A stretch of 64,000 bases of DNA from assembly GCF_024347215.1 (NCBI RefSeq), contig NZ_AP025282.1:372001-436000 (forward strand), given 5' to 3'. How positions within the stretch are numbered: position 1 is the first letter of the stretch; every line of letters begins with the position of its first letter. Source of the DNA: Aliamphritea ceti (GTDB taxonomy: Bacteria; Pseudomonadota; Gammaproteobacteria; Pseudomonadales; Balneatricaceae). The translations under genes were made by a program, and so were the position numbers. Under the pieces are notes generated by a model. That model saw nothing but the letters and a program-made list of their open reading frames with translations. It was not told the origin of the DNA and searched no databases. Below are positions 52,009 through 60,650 of this stretch, piece by piece.

Positions 52009-53085
52009 ATGAATATGACACTGCTTGTGGATAACCTGCCAACCTGGCAAACCGATGAGAAAGCGGCTCGCTGTATACGCGTGGTTAATGAAACCTGGGA
52101 TGTAAAAACCTTTTGGTTCAGTCTGGCGGATGATCAGCCATTACATTTTAAACCGGGCCAGTTTCTCAGCTTTACCTTTAATATTAAGGGTGAAAATGTC
52201 AGTCGTTGTTACTCCATTGCTTCTTCACCAGCACAGCCGTATCAGTTTGGCGTGACGGTGAAGCGGGTACCCGGAGGGCTGGTATCTAACTGGCTACACG
52301 ATAATCTGTTCAGTGGCAGTGAAACCCGTGTATTACCGGCTACGGGGCACTTTAACTGTATTGATTATAAAGCAGATAAGTATCTGTTACTGTCCGGTGG
52401 CAGTGGCATCACCCCGGGTATGTCTATGGTTCGCTGGATACAGGACACTGGCGAGCAGGCCGATGTACATTTTGTTCACAGTGCCCGTAGCCCTGAAGAT
52501 ATTATTTTCTACAATGAATTGCTGGAAATTGATGCGCAGCGAAGTAATTTTCAGCTGTCCGTATTGTGTGAAGAAAAATCTCCCGGCCGTGGCTGGAGTG
52601 GCTATCGTGGCCGCCTGAATGCTGCGTTGCTGGAAAACATATGTCCGGATTATAAAGATCGTACCGTCATGTGCTGTGGGCCAGCTCCTTATATGAATGC
52701 CGTTAGGCAGATGTTGGAAAGCCTGCAATTTCCGATGCAAAACTATGTAGAAGAGTCTTTTGGTTCACCGCCTGCGGCGTCGCCGGAAATTGCTGAACCG
52801 GCGGAACACGACAATGTAAAACTGGCAACTGAAATTAGCTTTAGTAACAGTAATAAGACTGCAGACAGTACGTCGGCAATCAGTGTGCTGGAAGCTGCTC
52901 AGGCAAGCGGTGTCTGGATTCAGGCGGCCTGTCGCTCCGGTATCTGCGGTAGCTGTAAAGTATTGAAAACAAGTGGCGATGTCAGCATGGATAATCCTAT
53001 GGCGCTTTCAGACAGCGATAGGGATGCTGGCTATATTCTTGCTTGCTGTGCGTATCCGGAATCTGATCTCACTATTGAGGCCTGA
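52009..53085 (+). CDS. Flavin/[2Fe-2S] oxidoreductase (ferredoxin-NAD(P)H reductase type)
   Basis: A 358-residue reductase of three parts: FAD domain (RCYSIASSP at 66-74), NAD(P)H domain (LLLSGGSGITPGMSMVRW; CCGPAPYM) and a C-terminal plant-type [2Fe-2S] domain with Cys308, Cys313, Cys316 and Cys346. This is the plan of reductases that serve Rieske oxygenases such as carnitine and betaine demethylases. Here it should pass electrons from NAD(P)H to the 118-residue Rieske protein. No oxygenase large subunit is in the cluster. A second ATG 6 bases later is possible. Confidence 0.9.
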   Translation: MNMTLLVDNLPTWQTDEKAARCIRVVNETWDVKTFWFSLADDQPLHFKPGQFLSFTFNIKGENVSRCYSIASSPAQPYQFGVTVKRVPGGLVSNWLHDNLFSGSETRVLPATGHFNCIDYKADKYLLLSGGSGITPGMSMVRWIQDTGEQADVHFVHSARSPEDIIFYNELLEIDAQRSNFQLSVLCEEKSPGRGWSGYRGRLNAALLENICPDYKDRTVMCCGPAPYMNAVRQMLESLQFPMQNYVEESFGSPPAASPEIAEPAEHDNVKLATEISFSNSNKTADSTSAISVLEAAQASGVWIQAACRSGICGSCKVLKTSGDVSMDNPMALSDSDRDAGYILACCAYPESDLTIEA

Positions 53086-53133
53086 TAGCCGTTTATTCTT
53101 CATGCTTTGCCCTTTCACCCAATGGAGCTATTC

Positions 53134-53177
53134 ACCCTCCGCGACCATTTCATAGCGGAAGCTCCAGAGGGTTTTTT
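53134..53177 (+). terminator. Terminator of the amidohydrolase operon
   Basis: Outer arms ACCCTC (53134-53139) and GAGGGT (53167-53172) with an inner CCGC/GCGG pair, followed by six T bases. It lies 49 bases after the reductase stop and is a good intrinsic terminator. Confidence 0.7.
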
Positions 53178-53350
53178 CAGAGTTCGAGTTAGATAGGCTT
53201 TCGCGTACAGTCTTAATCCGAATTGGTTTTATCTGAACAGATATTAGGGATGAAGAACGGTTTGTAGATCAGCGCATTTGAGAGAAGCGTCAGTGCCTTT
53301 AGGTCTGATGCTGCACAAGAGGGATCTTCGACATAAGGAATTTCAGGCAT

Positions 53351-53391
53351 AAAAAATCCCAGTTCTCTTGGTGACAAGAAATACTGGGATT
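53351..53391 (-). terminator. Intrinsic terminator of tRNA-Phe
   Basis: Read leftward, arms AATCCCAGT and ACTGGGATT pair perfectly, with TTCTTG/CAAGAG pairing inside the loop, then a T-run of six. It begins 16 bases beyond the tRNA 3' end. Confidence 0.85.
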
Positions 53392-53406
53392 CTTTAAGAA
53401 ATTCGT

Positions 53407-53482
53407 TGGTGCCCGGACGCGGAATCGAACCACGGACACGAGGATTTTCAATCCTCTGCTCTACCGACTGAGCTATCCGGGC
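53407..53482 (-). tRNA. tRNA-Phe (GAA anticodon)
   Basis: A 76-base tRNA with encoded CCA. The acceptor stem GCCCGGA pairs with TCCGGGC, the D arm reads GCTCAGTCGGTAGAGC, the anticodon stem GAGGA/TCCTC encloses TTGAAAA with anticodon GAA, and the T arm reads CGTGGTTCGATTCCGCG. It is a single tRNA gene on the leftward strand. Confidence 0.97.
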
Positions 53483-53492
53483 AACGGCGCAC

Positions 53493-53521
53493 ATTAAACA
53501 CTTGTCGCTTTAAAAAAGCAA
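53493..53521 (-). promoter_or_regulatory. Sigma-70 promoter of tRNA-Phe
   Basis: Read leftward, TTGCTT and TTTAAT are separated by 17 bases, and the -10 ends about 10 bases before the mature tRNA. A GC-rich discriminator (GTGCGCCG) follows, as usual for stringently controlled stable-RNA promoters. Confidence 0.5.
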
Positions 53522-53621
53522 CAAAATTATCGTCTTAACAGGCTTTATTTCTGGATGTTCGGGTGTGATTACAGCAGGGAAGGAGCAGCCGGTGAAAGGT
53601 ATTCACCGGCTTAGTTAATCC

Positions 53622-53813
53622 TTAGTGCAGTGCTAAGGCATCGTATTTTTTCTGAATTGCCAGCAGGGCCGGTTGGGCTTCAAGTGGCGCGTATTCAATG
53701 GCTTGTTCAAACAGTTCTTTGTTGGCTTCAGACAGGCGTTCTTCCTCTGTCATGACAGAGAGTTTTTGCATTGCTTCAATAAATTTTGGATGTTGTTGCT
53801 TCGCCGGTTTCAT
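53622..53813 (-). CDS. Small protein of unknown function
   Basis: A 63-residue, charged, helical protein (KFIEAMQKLSVMTEEERLSE, LEAQPALLAIQKKYDALAL). No signal peptide or membrane segment. A very good ribosome-binding site (AAAGGAGG, 8 bases before the ATG) and codon usage like its neighbours support a real gene. I recognise no family. It lies downstream of dbpA on the same strand and could share its transcript. Confidence 0.65.
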   Translation of the reverse strand: MKPAKQQHPKFIEAMQKLSVMTEEERLSEANKELFEQAIEYAPLEAQPALLAIQKKYDALALH

Positions 53814-53959
53814 AGGATGCCTCCTTTAATTTCGAGCTGTAAAGTTCCGACAGCGTGAGTTGCGTACGTCGGAAAATTTCATGCTGTCGTTCTCAGTATA
53901 CATGTAGAAATGCTACAGATGCATTACTGAATGTTTCAGTTAAGTCACGGTTTTGGGGA

Positions 53960-55339
53960 TCAGAGCATTCTGACCTTGAACCGACGGCCTTTTATTTTAC
54001 CTTCGATCAGGCGGCTATGCGCTTTACGGGCTTCGCTACGTTTAACGGCTACATAGGTGTTGTAATCGGTCACGTCGATCTTGCCAACGTCGCTGCCAGG
54101 GATGCCTGCATCACCCGTAAGGGCTCCAAGAATGTCTCCCGGGCGGATTTTATCTCTACGGCCTGCCAGAATTGCCAGAGTACGCATGCTGGGCTGAGGC
54201 GCTTCTGCGTGAACAACTTCCAATTCAGGAATGCTGAAGCAAACAGGCGCTTTGTTCTGGTATTCACTGATAGCATCTAACTTATACAGTTCAGATGGTT
54301 TATAGAGGCTGACGGCAGTACCCTGCTTATCGGCTCTGCCGGTCCGGCCAATACGGTGAACATAAATTTCCGGATCACGTGGCAGGTCATAGTTGATAAC
54401 CAGTTCCAGGTCGCTGATGTCGAGACCGCGTGCGGCAACGTCGGTAGCAATCAGAATGGTGCAGCTACGGTTAGCAAACTGAACCAGTACCTGATCCCGT
54501 TCACGCTGATCCAAGTCACCATGTAATGCTTTGGCAAAGTAGCCAAGGTTTCTCAGGTATTCTTCAATGTCGCTGCACTGAGCTTTGGTATTACAAAACA
54601 GTACAATCGAGCTTGCCGGGTGGCGGGCTAGCAGCTTGGTCAGGCCAGACGGTTTATCAACGCCGTCAAGGCAATAGAAAAGTTCTTCAATTTTGCCCTG
54701 ATCGTGAACCGCATCGACGCTGATCTCAACAGGATCGCGTTGCAGATTTTTACTGAGCTTAAGTATGTTGTCAGGGTATGTTGCTGAAAACAGCAGAGTC
54801 TGGCGCTTAGATGGCGTGTAATCAGCCACTTTGTTGATCTGTTCGTTGAAGCCCATATCCAGCATGCGGTCAGCTTCATCCAGAACCAGTGTGTGGCAAC
54901 GTTCCAGATTCAGGGTGCCTTTGCGCAGGTGATCCTGAATACGACCTGGGGTGCCAACGACAATGTGAGCACCGTGAGCCAGAGAGCCTATCTGCGGGCC
55001 GATTGGCTGGCCACCGCAAAGGGTCACAACTTTCAGGTTTGACTGAAAGCGTGCCAGACGACGTAGCTCTTTAGCCACCTGTGAGCTGAGCTCACGGGTT
55101 GGGCAGAGTATCAGTGCCTGAGTGCCGAAATCCCGTTGTTTGATACGTAGTAGCAGACCAATGGCAAATGCCGCTGTCTTGCCGCTGCCGGTTTTTGCTT
55201 TGGCGATCAGGTCCTTGCCGTCCAGTGCATGCGGCAGGCTTTGCGCCTGAATAGGCGTCATGGTTTTGTAGCCAAGGTCAGCCAGGTTATCCAGCATAGA
55301 TTGGGGCAGCTTCAGGGAGCTGAACAGATTATCGGTCAC
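53960..55339 (-). CDS. dbpA: ATP-dependent RNA helicase DbpA
   Basis: A 459-residue DEAD-box helicase that acts in 50S ribosome assembly, targeting hairpin 92 of 23S rRNA. Helicase motifs: Q motif (YKTMTPIQAQSLP), AKTGSGKT, VLDEADRMLDMGF, SATY and the C-terminal HRIGRTGRADK. The last 75 residues form the DbpA RNA-binding domain (RTLAILAGRRDKIRPGDILG), which separates DbpA from other DEAD helicases. Length matches the E. coli protein (457). Confidence 0.95.
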   Translation of the reverse strand: MTDNLFSSLKLPQSMLDNLADLGYKTMTPIQAQSLPHALDGKDLIAKAKTGSGKTAAFAIGLLLRIKQRDFGTQALILCPTRELSSQVAKELRRLARFQSNLKVVTLCGGQPIGPQIGSLAHGAHIVVGTPGRIQDHLRKGTLNLERCHTLVLDEADRMLDMGFNEQINKVADYTPSKRQTLLFSATYPDNILKLSKNLQRDPVEISVDAVHDQGKIEELFYCLDGVDKPSGLTKLLARHPASSIVLFCNTKAQCSDIEEYLRNLGYFAKALHGDLDQRERDQVLVQFANRSCTILIATDVAARGLDISDLELVINYDLPRDPEIYVHRIGRTGRADKQGTAVSLYKPSELYKLDAISEYQNKAPVCFSIPELEVVHAEAPQPSMRTLAILAGRRDKIRPGDILGALTGDAGIPGSDVGKIDVTDYNTYVAVKRSEARKAHSRLIEGKIKGRRFKVRML

Positions 55340-55437
55340 AGGTTTTGAATCTCAGAATCAGGGTGCTGTCTGCACCGGGGATATAATTCGGGGATTATAG
55401 CGGAAATTCGTGACAATAGGGGGTTAAACAGGAGGCT

Positions 55438-55468
55438 TAAACGAAAACATCCCGCCGGGGCGGGATGT
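55438..55468 (-). terminator. Intrinsic terminator of glcB
   Basis: Read leftward, 10-base arms ACATCCCGCC and GGCGGGATGT with a CC loop, then TTTTCGTTT. It lies 26 bases beyond the malate synthase stop. A clear Rho-independent terminator. Confidence 0.88.
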
Positions 55469-55493
55469 TGAGATACTGCGGTAAACCTACCGA

Positions 55494-57671
55494 TTAAGCC
55501 GGGTTCTTGGCTTTAAATTCCAAACGGCGACGGTGCAGTACAGGTTCGGTGTAACCACTTGGCTGAGTGCAGCCTTCCAGTACCAGCTCCAGAGCTGCCT
55601 GGAAAGCAACACTGGCGTCAAAGTCTGCAGCCATTGGACGATAGAGCGGATCGCTATCATTCTGTACATCAACCACTACTGCCATTCGCTTTAGCGTTTC
55701 GATAACCTGTTCTTCACTGCAAATGCCGTGATGTAACCAGTTAGTCATATGCTGTGCAGAAATCCGCAGAGTTGCACGGTCTTCCATCAGGCCAACGTTA
55801 TTGATGTCCTGAACTTTTGAACAACCAATGCCGTGTTCAACCCAACGTACCATATAGCCCAGCAGACCTTGTGCATTGTTATCCAGCTCCTGCTGAACTT
55901 CTTCTGCACTCCAGTTTGGATTCTGCGCAACAGGAATGTCCAGAATGTCATCAACATTGGCACGTGGACGGCTCATCAGTTCGTTCTGACGGGCAAATAC
56001 ATCTACCTTGTGGTAGTGCAGTGCGTGCAGCGTTGCAGCTGTTGGCGAAGGCACCCATGCGGTGTTAGCACCGGACATTGGGTGGCCAATCTTAGTTGCC
56101 AGCATGTTCGACATCTGGTCTGGGATTGGCCACATACCTTTGCCGATCTGAGCGCGGCCCTGCAGACCACAGCCAAGACCGTTATCAACGTTCCAGTCTT
56201 CGTAAGCGTGAATCCACTTAGTGCCTTTCATATCCGCTTTGCGGATCATCGGGCCTGCTTCCATAGATGTATGGATTTCGTCACCGGTGCGGTCGAGGAA
56301 GCCTGTATTAATGAATACCACGCGGTCTTTGGCAGCGCGGATACATTCTTTCAGGTTAACGGTTGTACGGCGTTCTTCATCCATGATGCCCATTTTCAGG
56401 GTCAGTGGCTTAAGATTCAGCGCGTCTTCTATGCGGGCAAACAGTTCATTAGCAAAGGCTACTTCTTCCGGGCCGTGCATCTTCGGTTTAACGATGTACA
56501 TAGAGCCTGTCGTGGTGTTTCGACGCTCGCTGTTGCCGTTGATATCGTGGCTTGAAATCAGGCTGGTCACGATACCATCCAGAATGCCTTCAGGAATTTC
56601 GTTGCCGTCTTTATCGATAATCGCTTCATTGGTCATCAGGTGGCCAACGTTACGTACGAACATCAGACTACGGCCTTTCAGAGTAACATCGCTACCATCA
56701 ATACCGCTGAAAGTACGGTCTGGGTTCATGCTACGGGTAAAGGTTTTACCGTTTTTGCTGACTTCTTCGGTCAGGTTACCCTGCATCAGACCTAACCAGT
56801 TGCTGTAGGCAACTACTTTGTCTTCGCCATCAACTGCAGCAACAGAGTCTTCGCAATCCATAATGGTCGAAAGTGCTGACTCCAGAACCAGGTCACAAAC
56901 ACCGGCAGGATCTTGCTGGCCAATCTGGCTACTAGGGTCAATCTTGATTTCGATGTGCATACCGTTGTTAACCAACAGAATGCTGTCTGGAGAGGTTGCT
57001 TCACCCAGGTAGCCGACTAACTGGCTGTTATCCTGTAATTCAGCGTTGCCATCAGTCAGGGTAACGGCCAGTTTGCCGTCCTGAATGCTGTAACCTTGTG
57101 AGTCTTTGTGACTGGCGTCACCAGAAAGTGGCGCGGCCTGGTCGAGAAGTTCGCGGGCGTAAGTAATAACGCGTGCGCCACGTACCGGATTGTATTCTTT
57201 GCCTGGCTCCGCACCGCCTTTGTGACTGATAGCATCTGTACCATATAAAGCGTCGTACAGGCTGCCCCAGCGCGCATTGGCTGCGTTTATTGCGAAACGC
57301 GCGTTCATGATAGGCACTACAAGCTGTGGGCCTGCCATGGTAGCCATTTCAGGATCGACGTTTGAAGTAGTTGCGGAGAAGTCTTCGCCTTCAGGTAACA
57401 GGTAACCGATTTCCTGCAGGAAAGCTTTGTAAGCAGCAAAGTCGAAACCGTTATCACGGTTAGCTTTGTGCCACGTGTCGATTTGCGCCTGAATAGTTTC
57501 ACGCTTAGCCAGTAACTCACGGTTACGTGGTGCCAGATCATGAACGATGGCATCCAGTTTTGACCAGAATTGATCCTGGCTGACTTCAGTGCCCGGAAGT
57601 GCGCGTTCGTTAATGAAATCGTACAGAACTTTAGCGACGTCTAGATCGCCAACCTTAACCCTTTGAGTCAT
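55494..57671 (-). CDS. glcB: Malate synthase G
   Basis: A 725-residue cytoplasmic enzyme that condenses acetyl-CoA and glyoxylate to malate, allowing growth on acetate or glycolate. Conserved regions include RVTYARELLDQAAPL-like VRGARVITYARELLDQA, MGIMDEERRTTVNLKECI, FINTGFLDRTGDEIHTSMEA (metal ligands) and VGLMEDRATLRISAQHM (catalytic Asp). Length is that of the G isoform. I start at 57671, where MTQRVKVGDLDVAKVLYDF matches the pseudomonad GlcB N-terminus; ATG at 57686 is an alternative. No glycolate-oxidase genes adjoin it. Confidence 0.95.
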   Translation of the reverse strand: MTQRVKVGDLDVAKVLYDFINERALPGTEVSQDQFWSKLDAIVHDLAPRNRELLAKRETIQAQIDTWHKANRDNGFDFAAYKAFLQEIGYLLPEGEDFSATTSNVDPEMATMAGPQLVVPIMNARFAINAANARWGSLYDALYGTDAISHKGGAEPGKEYNPVRGARVITYARELLDQAAPLSGDASHKDSQGYSIQDGKLAVTLTDGNAELQDNSQLVGYLGEATSPDSILLVNNGMHIEIKIDPSSQIGQQDPAGVCDLVLESALSTIMDCEDSVAAVDGEDKVVAYSNWLGLMQGNLTEEVSKNGKTFTRSMNPDRTFSGIDGSDVTLKGRSLMFVRNVGHLMTNEAIIDKDGNEIPEGILDGIVTSLISSHDINGNSERRNTTTGSMYIVKPKMHGPEEVAFANELFARIEDALNLKPLTLKMGIMDEERRTTVNLKECIRAAKDRVVFINTGFLDRTGDEIHTSMEAGPMIRKADMKGTKWIHAYEDWNVDNGLGCGLQGRAQIGKGMWPIPDQMSNMLATKIGHPMSGANTAWVPSPTAATLHALHYHKVDVFARQNELMSRPRANVDDILDIPVAQNPNWSAEEVQQELDNNAQGLLGYMVRWVEHGIGCSKVQDINNVGLMEDRATLRISAQHMTNWLHHGICSEEQVIETLKRMAVVVDVQNDSDPLYRPMAADFDASVAFQAALELVLEGCTQPSGYTEPVLHRRRLEFKAKNPA

Positions 57672-58177
57672 TTGGATGTGCCCCATTGTATGTGTGCCGG
57701 TTCCGGTGAGAGGCGGCCGGGTCCGTCGTTATCATTTTTTATTTCAGTGCCTGACGTCGCTGTGCTGGGCGACATAAATGTCTGGTACTGGCGGAGTCAT
57801 TGTATGTGGCCGGATAGTGCTATTACCGGCATATGATTCCGCTATGTTGCAAGTGCGTAAAGATACAGGAAACAAAGCTTACTGTCCTTACCCGCGATGC
57901 TAAGGTATGAGAAAAGTTTCCTATTGTAAAACGTTGTTTCTGATAAGAGTTGCTAAGTCCTTATATTCTGGGGAATTCAAGCGTTTTCATATTATGAAAC
58001 TGTGCGTTTAGGGAAGGTTGTTAAACATTTTCATAACAGTTTTCCGGTAAAGGGGTGCAGGTACTTGCAGAGGTGTTGATTTGCCTCTTGTATCAATGAC
58101 TTGCCTAATCAGGGCTATACTTAGGCAGAGAGAATTGTTTTCTACTCCTTGCTGACTAAACATTCGAGGGGAATAAG
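57672..58177. promoter_or_regulatory. Divergent region between glcB and phhB
   Basis: About 500 bases without a credible gene. TTTCATA-T-TATGAAA is a perfect inverted repeat at 57985-57999; it lies about 320 bases from the glcB start. Near phhB, TGCCTAA (58102-58108) and TTAGGCA (58121-58127) form an inverted repeat that overlaps a TATACT -10-like box, so it could be an operator of phhB. Confidence 0.45.
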
Positions 58178-58513
58178 GTGACGCAAATAACGCTTGAAGG
58201 GCATTGTGAGCCTTGTAGCGCAGCCACTGAAGCGTTAACCGCTAAGGCTGCCAACCGTTTGTTAGACGAAGTCTTGCCTGAGTGGCAACTTGATCTGGCA
58301 GGGGTGAGTATTTATCGGAATTATCGTTTTAAAAACTATCATCAGACGATGGCCTTTGTGAACGCGGTGGCCTTTATTGCACACCGTGAAGGGCATCATC
58401 CTGATCTTGAGGTCGGCTATAACCATTGCCTGGTACGTTACAGCACGCATAGTGTCGGTGGGCTATCAAACAACGACTTTGTATGCGCTAAGCTGGTCGA
58501 CGGCTTGCTTTGA
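58178..58513 (+). CDS. phhB: Pterin-4a-carbinolamine dehydratase
   Basis: A 111-residue enzyme that dehydrates 4a-hydroxytetrahydropterin, recycling the cofactor of aromatic amino-acid hydroxylases. The family signature is AFVNAVAFIAHREGHHPDLEVGYNHC in overview, with active-site His residues in EGHHPDLEV, and the N-terminal half carries LLDEVLPEWQL. GTG start with AAGG close upstream. The phenylalanine hydroxylase gene (phhA) is not adjacent, which is common. Gene symbol by family name. Confidence 0.93.
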   Translation: MTQITLEGHCEPCSAATEALTAKAANRLLDEVLPEWQLDLAGVSIYRNYRFKNYHQTMAFVNAVAFIAHREGHHPDLEVGYNHCLVRYSTHSVGGLSNNDFVCAKLVDGLL

Positions 58514-58517
58514 GTGC

Positions 58518-59069
58518 TCAGGCCTGAAGTGATTTTTGCATAGACAGGTTGACGAGTGTCTGACCGTGGCGGTGAATACGGTTTTGTTGACCAGGAATAA
58601 AGCCACGCCGCCGAAAAAATGTTTCCGCAGACATAGATGCGTCTACTTTAAGAAACTTCGTTTTCTGCTTTTGTGCATGTGCTTCCAGGTGCGTGTATAA
58701 CTGGCCGGCGATTCCCCGTCCCTGATAATCAGGATGTGTGTAAGTGCAGTCAATATATGCGTAGCTGTTGGCTTGTGGTTCTGGGAAGGCTGATTTATCT
58801 GTATCAGTTTTATCAAGCGGCAGGTACTCCATAAAGGCGACAATCTTGCCGTCTTTGACTGCGATGAAAGTCTGTTGCTGATCCGCTGCAAGCATGCGAG
58901 CCTTCCAAAAAGCGTAGTCTGGTGGGGTAGGTGCCCAGGCTTCCTGTTGTTCGGGGCTATAAAGTTCCGTATCAATAGAATGCACAGCGGCGTGAAACAG
59001 GTCAGCCAGTTGGTGGCTGTCATCCGGGGTAGCCAGTGTGATATGCAGATCATCCAGTGAGTTATTCAT
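58518..59069 (-). CDS. GNAT-family N-acetyltransferase
   Basis: A 183-residue acetyltransferase. The acetyl-CoA binding motif is seen in HPDYQGRGIAGQLYTHLEAHAQK, and an N-terminal strand begins ITLATPDDSHQLADLFHAAV. The C-terminal part (FFRRRGFIPGQQNRIHRHGQ) closes the fold. Substrate unknown. It overlaps the DCC-family gene by 4 bases and ends the leftward housekeeping operon; its stop is 5 bases from the convergent phhB stop. Confidence 0.9.
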   Translation of the reverse strand: MNNSLDDLHITLATPDDSHQLADLFHAAVHSIDTELYSPEQQEAWAPTPPDYAFWKARMLAADQQQTFIAVKDGKIVAFMEYLPLDKTDTDKSAFPEPQANSYAYIDCTYTHPDYQGRGIAGQLYTHLEAHAQKQKTKFLKVDASMSAETFFRRRGFIPGQQNRIHRHGQTLVNLSMQKSLQA

Positions 59070-59440
59070 CCCTGTATCCTTTTACGTCGCAGAAGTAATA
59101 GCAGTAATTTGCGGCCTGAGCGCATCAGCGGATAGCTGAGTCTGGCTCTTAATGGTGAACGAAATAGCCAATGATTGAGGCGGTTGAATATACCTGACTG
59201 GCTGCCGAGCAGTGCGAGCATATGTAAAGCCTGTGCGCCGGTATATTGTTGCTCATCCAGCCTTAATACCATTTCGTTATCAATATTTATACCTTGCTGC
59301 TGCAGTGATCGCAGCAGCTCAGGGTGCTCACGGGCGTTAATAAGCTCCAGTTGACCGACATCTTCACGAATGCGCAGCAAGTGTGTGTAATGCTCACAGG
59401 CGGGGCAGGAACGGTCATAAATTAGCTGAATCAGTGCCAT
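59066..59440 (-). CDS. DCC-family thiol-disulfide oxidoreductase (DUF393)
   Basis: A 124-residue thioredoxin-like protein. The signature YDRSCPACEHYTHLL contains the Cys-x-x-Cys pair (CPAC), and the following helix and strands fit DUF393. It has a basic C-terminus (RSGRKLLLLLLRRKR). Function in the cell is not known. It is 5 bases downstream of hemW and overlaps the acetyltransferase gene by 4 bases. Confidence 0.85.
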   Translation of the reverse strand: MALIQLIYDRSCPACEHYTHLLRIREDVGQLELINAREHPELLRSLQQQGINIDNEMVLRLDEQQYTGAQALHMLALLGSQSGIFNRLNHWLFRSPLRARLSYPLMRSGRKLLLLLLRRKRIQG

Positions 59441-59445
59441 GCTGA

Positions 59446-60603
59446 TCAGTCTGCCAGAAAACTTTCCAGCAGATCATTGAGAAACAGGCGGCCCTGCTCT
59501 GTCGGGGCAATGCGCTGCGGATCATCTACCAGTAAGCCACGACTGCGCAGCTGCTGCAAAAGAGGTGTTATCTGGCTGAGTGGCATCCCTGTCGCGGGTG
59601 TGTACAGATCAGCACTTACGCCTTCATGTAAACGCAAGGCATTCATCATGAATTCAAAGGGCAGTTCTGCTTCAGTAATTGCCTGCAGGCCGCTGAGAGG
59701 ATCTATTGCCTGCATATAGGCTTTGGGCTGACGGTGTTTCCAGCGTCGCAGAATCTGATTTTGGTCCGCGAGTGTGACTTTGCCGTGGGCACCTGCACCT
59801 ATACCTATATAGTCGCCAAACTGCCAGTAGTTAAGATTGTGTCTTGCGGTCTGACCGGGTTGGCTATAGGCAGATATTTCGTATTGTTGGTAGCCGTGTG
59901 CGGCTAGCAGTGCCTGCCCCTGTTCCTGAATATCCCAGAGTGTTTCGTCCTCTGGCAGGCGAGGTGGCCGGCTATGAAACTCGGTATTAGGCTCAATAGT
60001 CAGCTGATACCAGGATAAATGTTCAGGGGCCAGGTCGATAGCTGTCTGCAGATCATTCAGAGCCTGCTCAGGTGTTTGCCCAGGCAGGCCGTGCATCAGA
60101 TCAGTGTTGATGTTGGTGAAGCCAATCTGACGTGCGGCTGCGACAGCATGTCGGGCATTTGCACTGTTATGAATACGTCCCAGAGTTTGTAAGTGCTGGT
60201 CGTTGAAACTTTGAATGCCAATTGAAAGCCGGTTCACGCCAGCTTCAAGGAAACCTGCAAAGCGTTCCTGCTCGAAGGTGCCTGGGTTGGCTTCCATAGT
60301 GATTTCAGCATTTGCCGCCAGTGGCGTACGTTCGGCCACGCCCTGCAGGATGTTTCGCAGGGCTTGCGGAGAAAACAGACTGGGGGTGCCGCCACCAATA
60401 AAAATGGTTTCAATTTCTCTGCCCTGTACTGCGTTGAGTTCAGTTTCCAGATCCCGCATCAATGCTGCGGTATAGGCTTTTTCAGGCAGGCCTTCCGTGT
60501 CATCGCTTTTGACTGCGTGAGAGTTGAAATCACAGTATGGGCATTTGCGTATGCACCATGGGATGTGAATGTAGAGAGAAAGTGGCGGTAATTGCAGTGG
60601 CAT
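59446..60603 (-). CDS. hemW: Radical SAM haem chaperone HemW
   Basis: A 385-residue radical-SAM protein, about the usual length. The iron-sulfur Cys-x3-Cys-x2-Cys motif is in PWCIRKCPYCDFNSHA, and the SAM site follows with IFIGGGTPSLFS and GIQSFNDQHLQTLGRIHN. It delivers haem to membrane proteins and was long called a coproporphyrinogen oxidase homologue. The C-terminal HemW domain is present. It is 47 bases downstream of rdgB in the conserved gammaproteobacterial order. Confidence 0.94.
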   Translation of the reverse strand: MPLQLPPLSLYIHIPWCIRKCPYCDFNSHAVKSDDTEGLPEKAYTAALMRDLETELNAVQGREIETIFIGGGTPSLFSPQALRNILQGVAERTPLAANAEITMEANPGTFEQERFAGFLEAGVNRLSIGIQSFNDQHLQTLGRIHNSANARHAVAAARQIGFTNINTDLMHGLPGQTPEQALNDLQTAIDLAPEHLSWYQLTIEPNTEFHSRPPRLPEDETLWDIQEQGQALLAAHGYQQYEISAYSQPGQTARHNLNYWQFGDYIGIGAGAHGKVTLADQNQILRRWKHRQPKAYMQAIDPLSGLQAITEAELPFEFMMNALRLHEGVSADLYTPATGMPLSQITPLLQQLRSRGLLVDDPQRIAPTEQGRLFLNDLLESFLAD

Positions 60604-60650
60604 GGGAATTCCGGGAGGGCTATGCCTGTCGCTATAGCCCTGGATTGAGG

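Noticed and set aside
53213..53494. 93-residue ORF covering tRNA-Phe
   Set aside because: It reads through the tRNA and its terminator; spurious.
55833..56555. 240-residue ORF on the plus strand inside glcB
   Set aside because: It is antisense to a highly conserved enzyme and its translation has Cys/His-rich chance composition.
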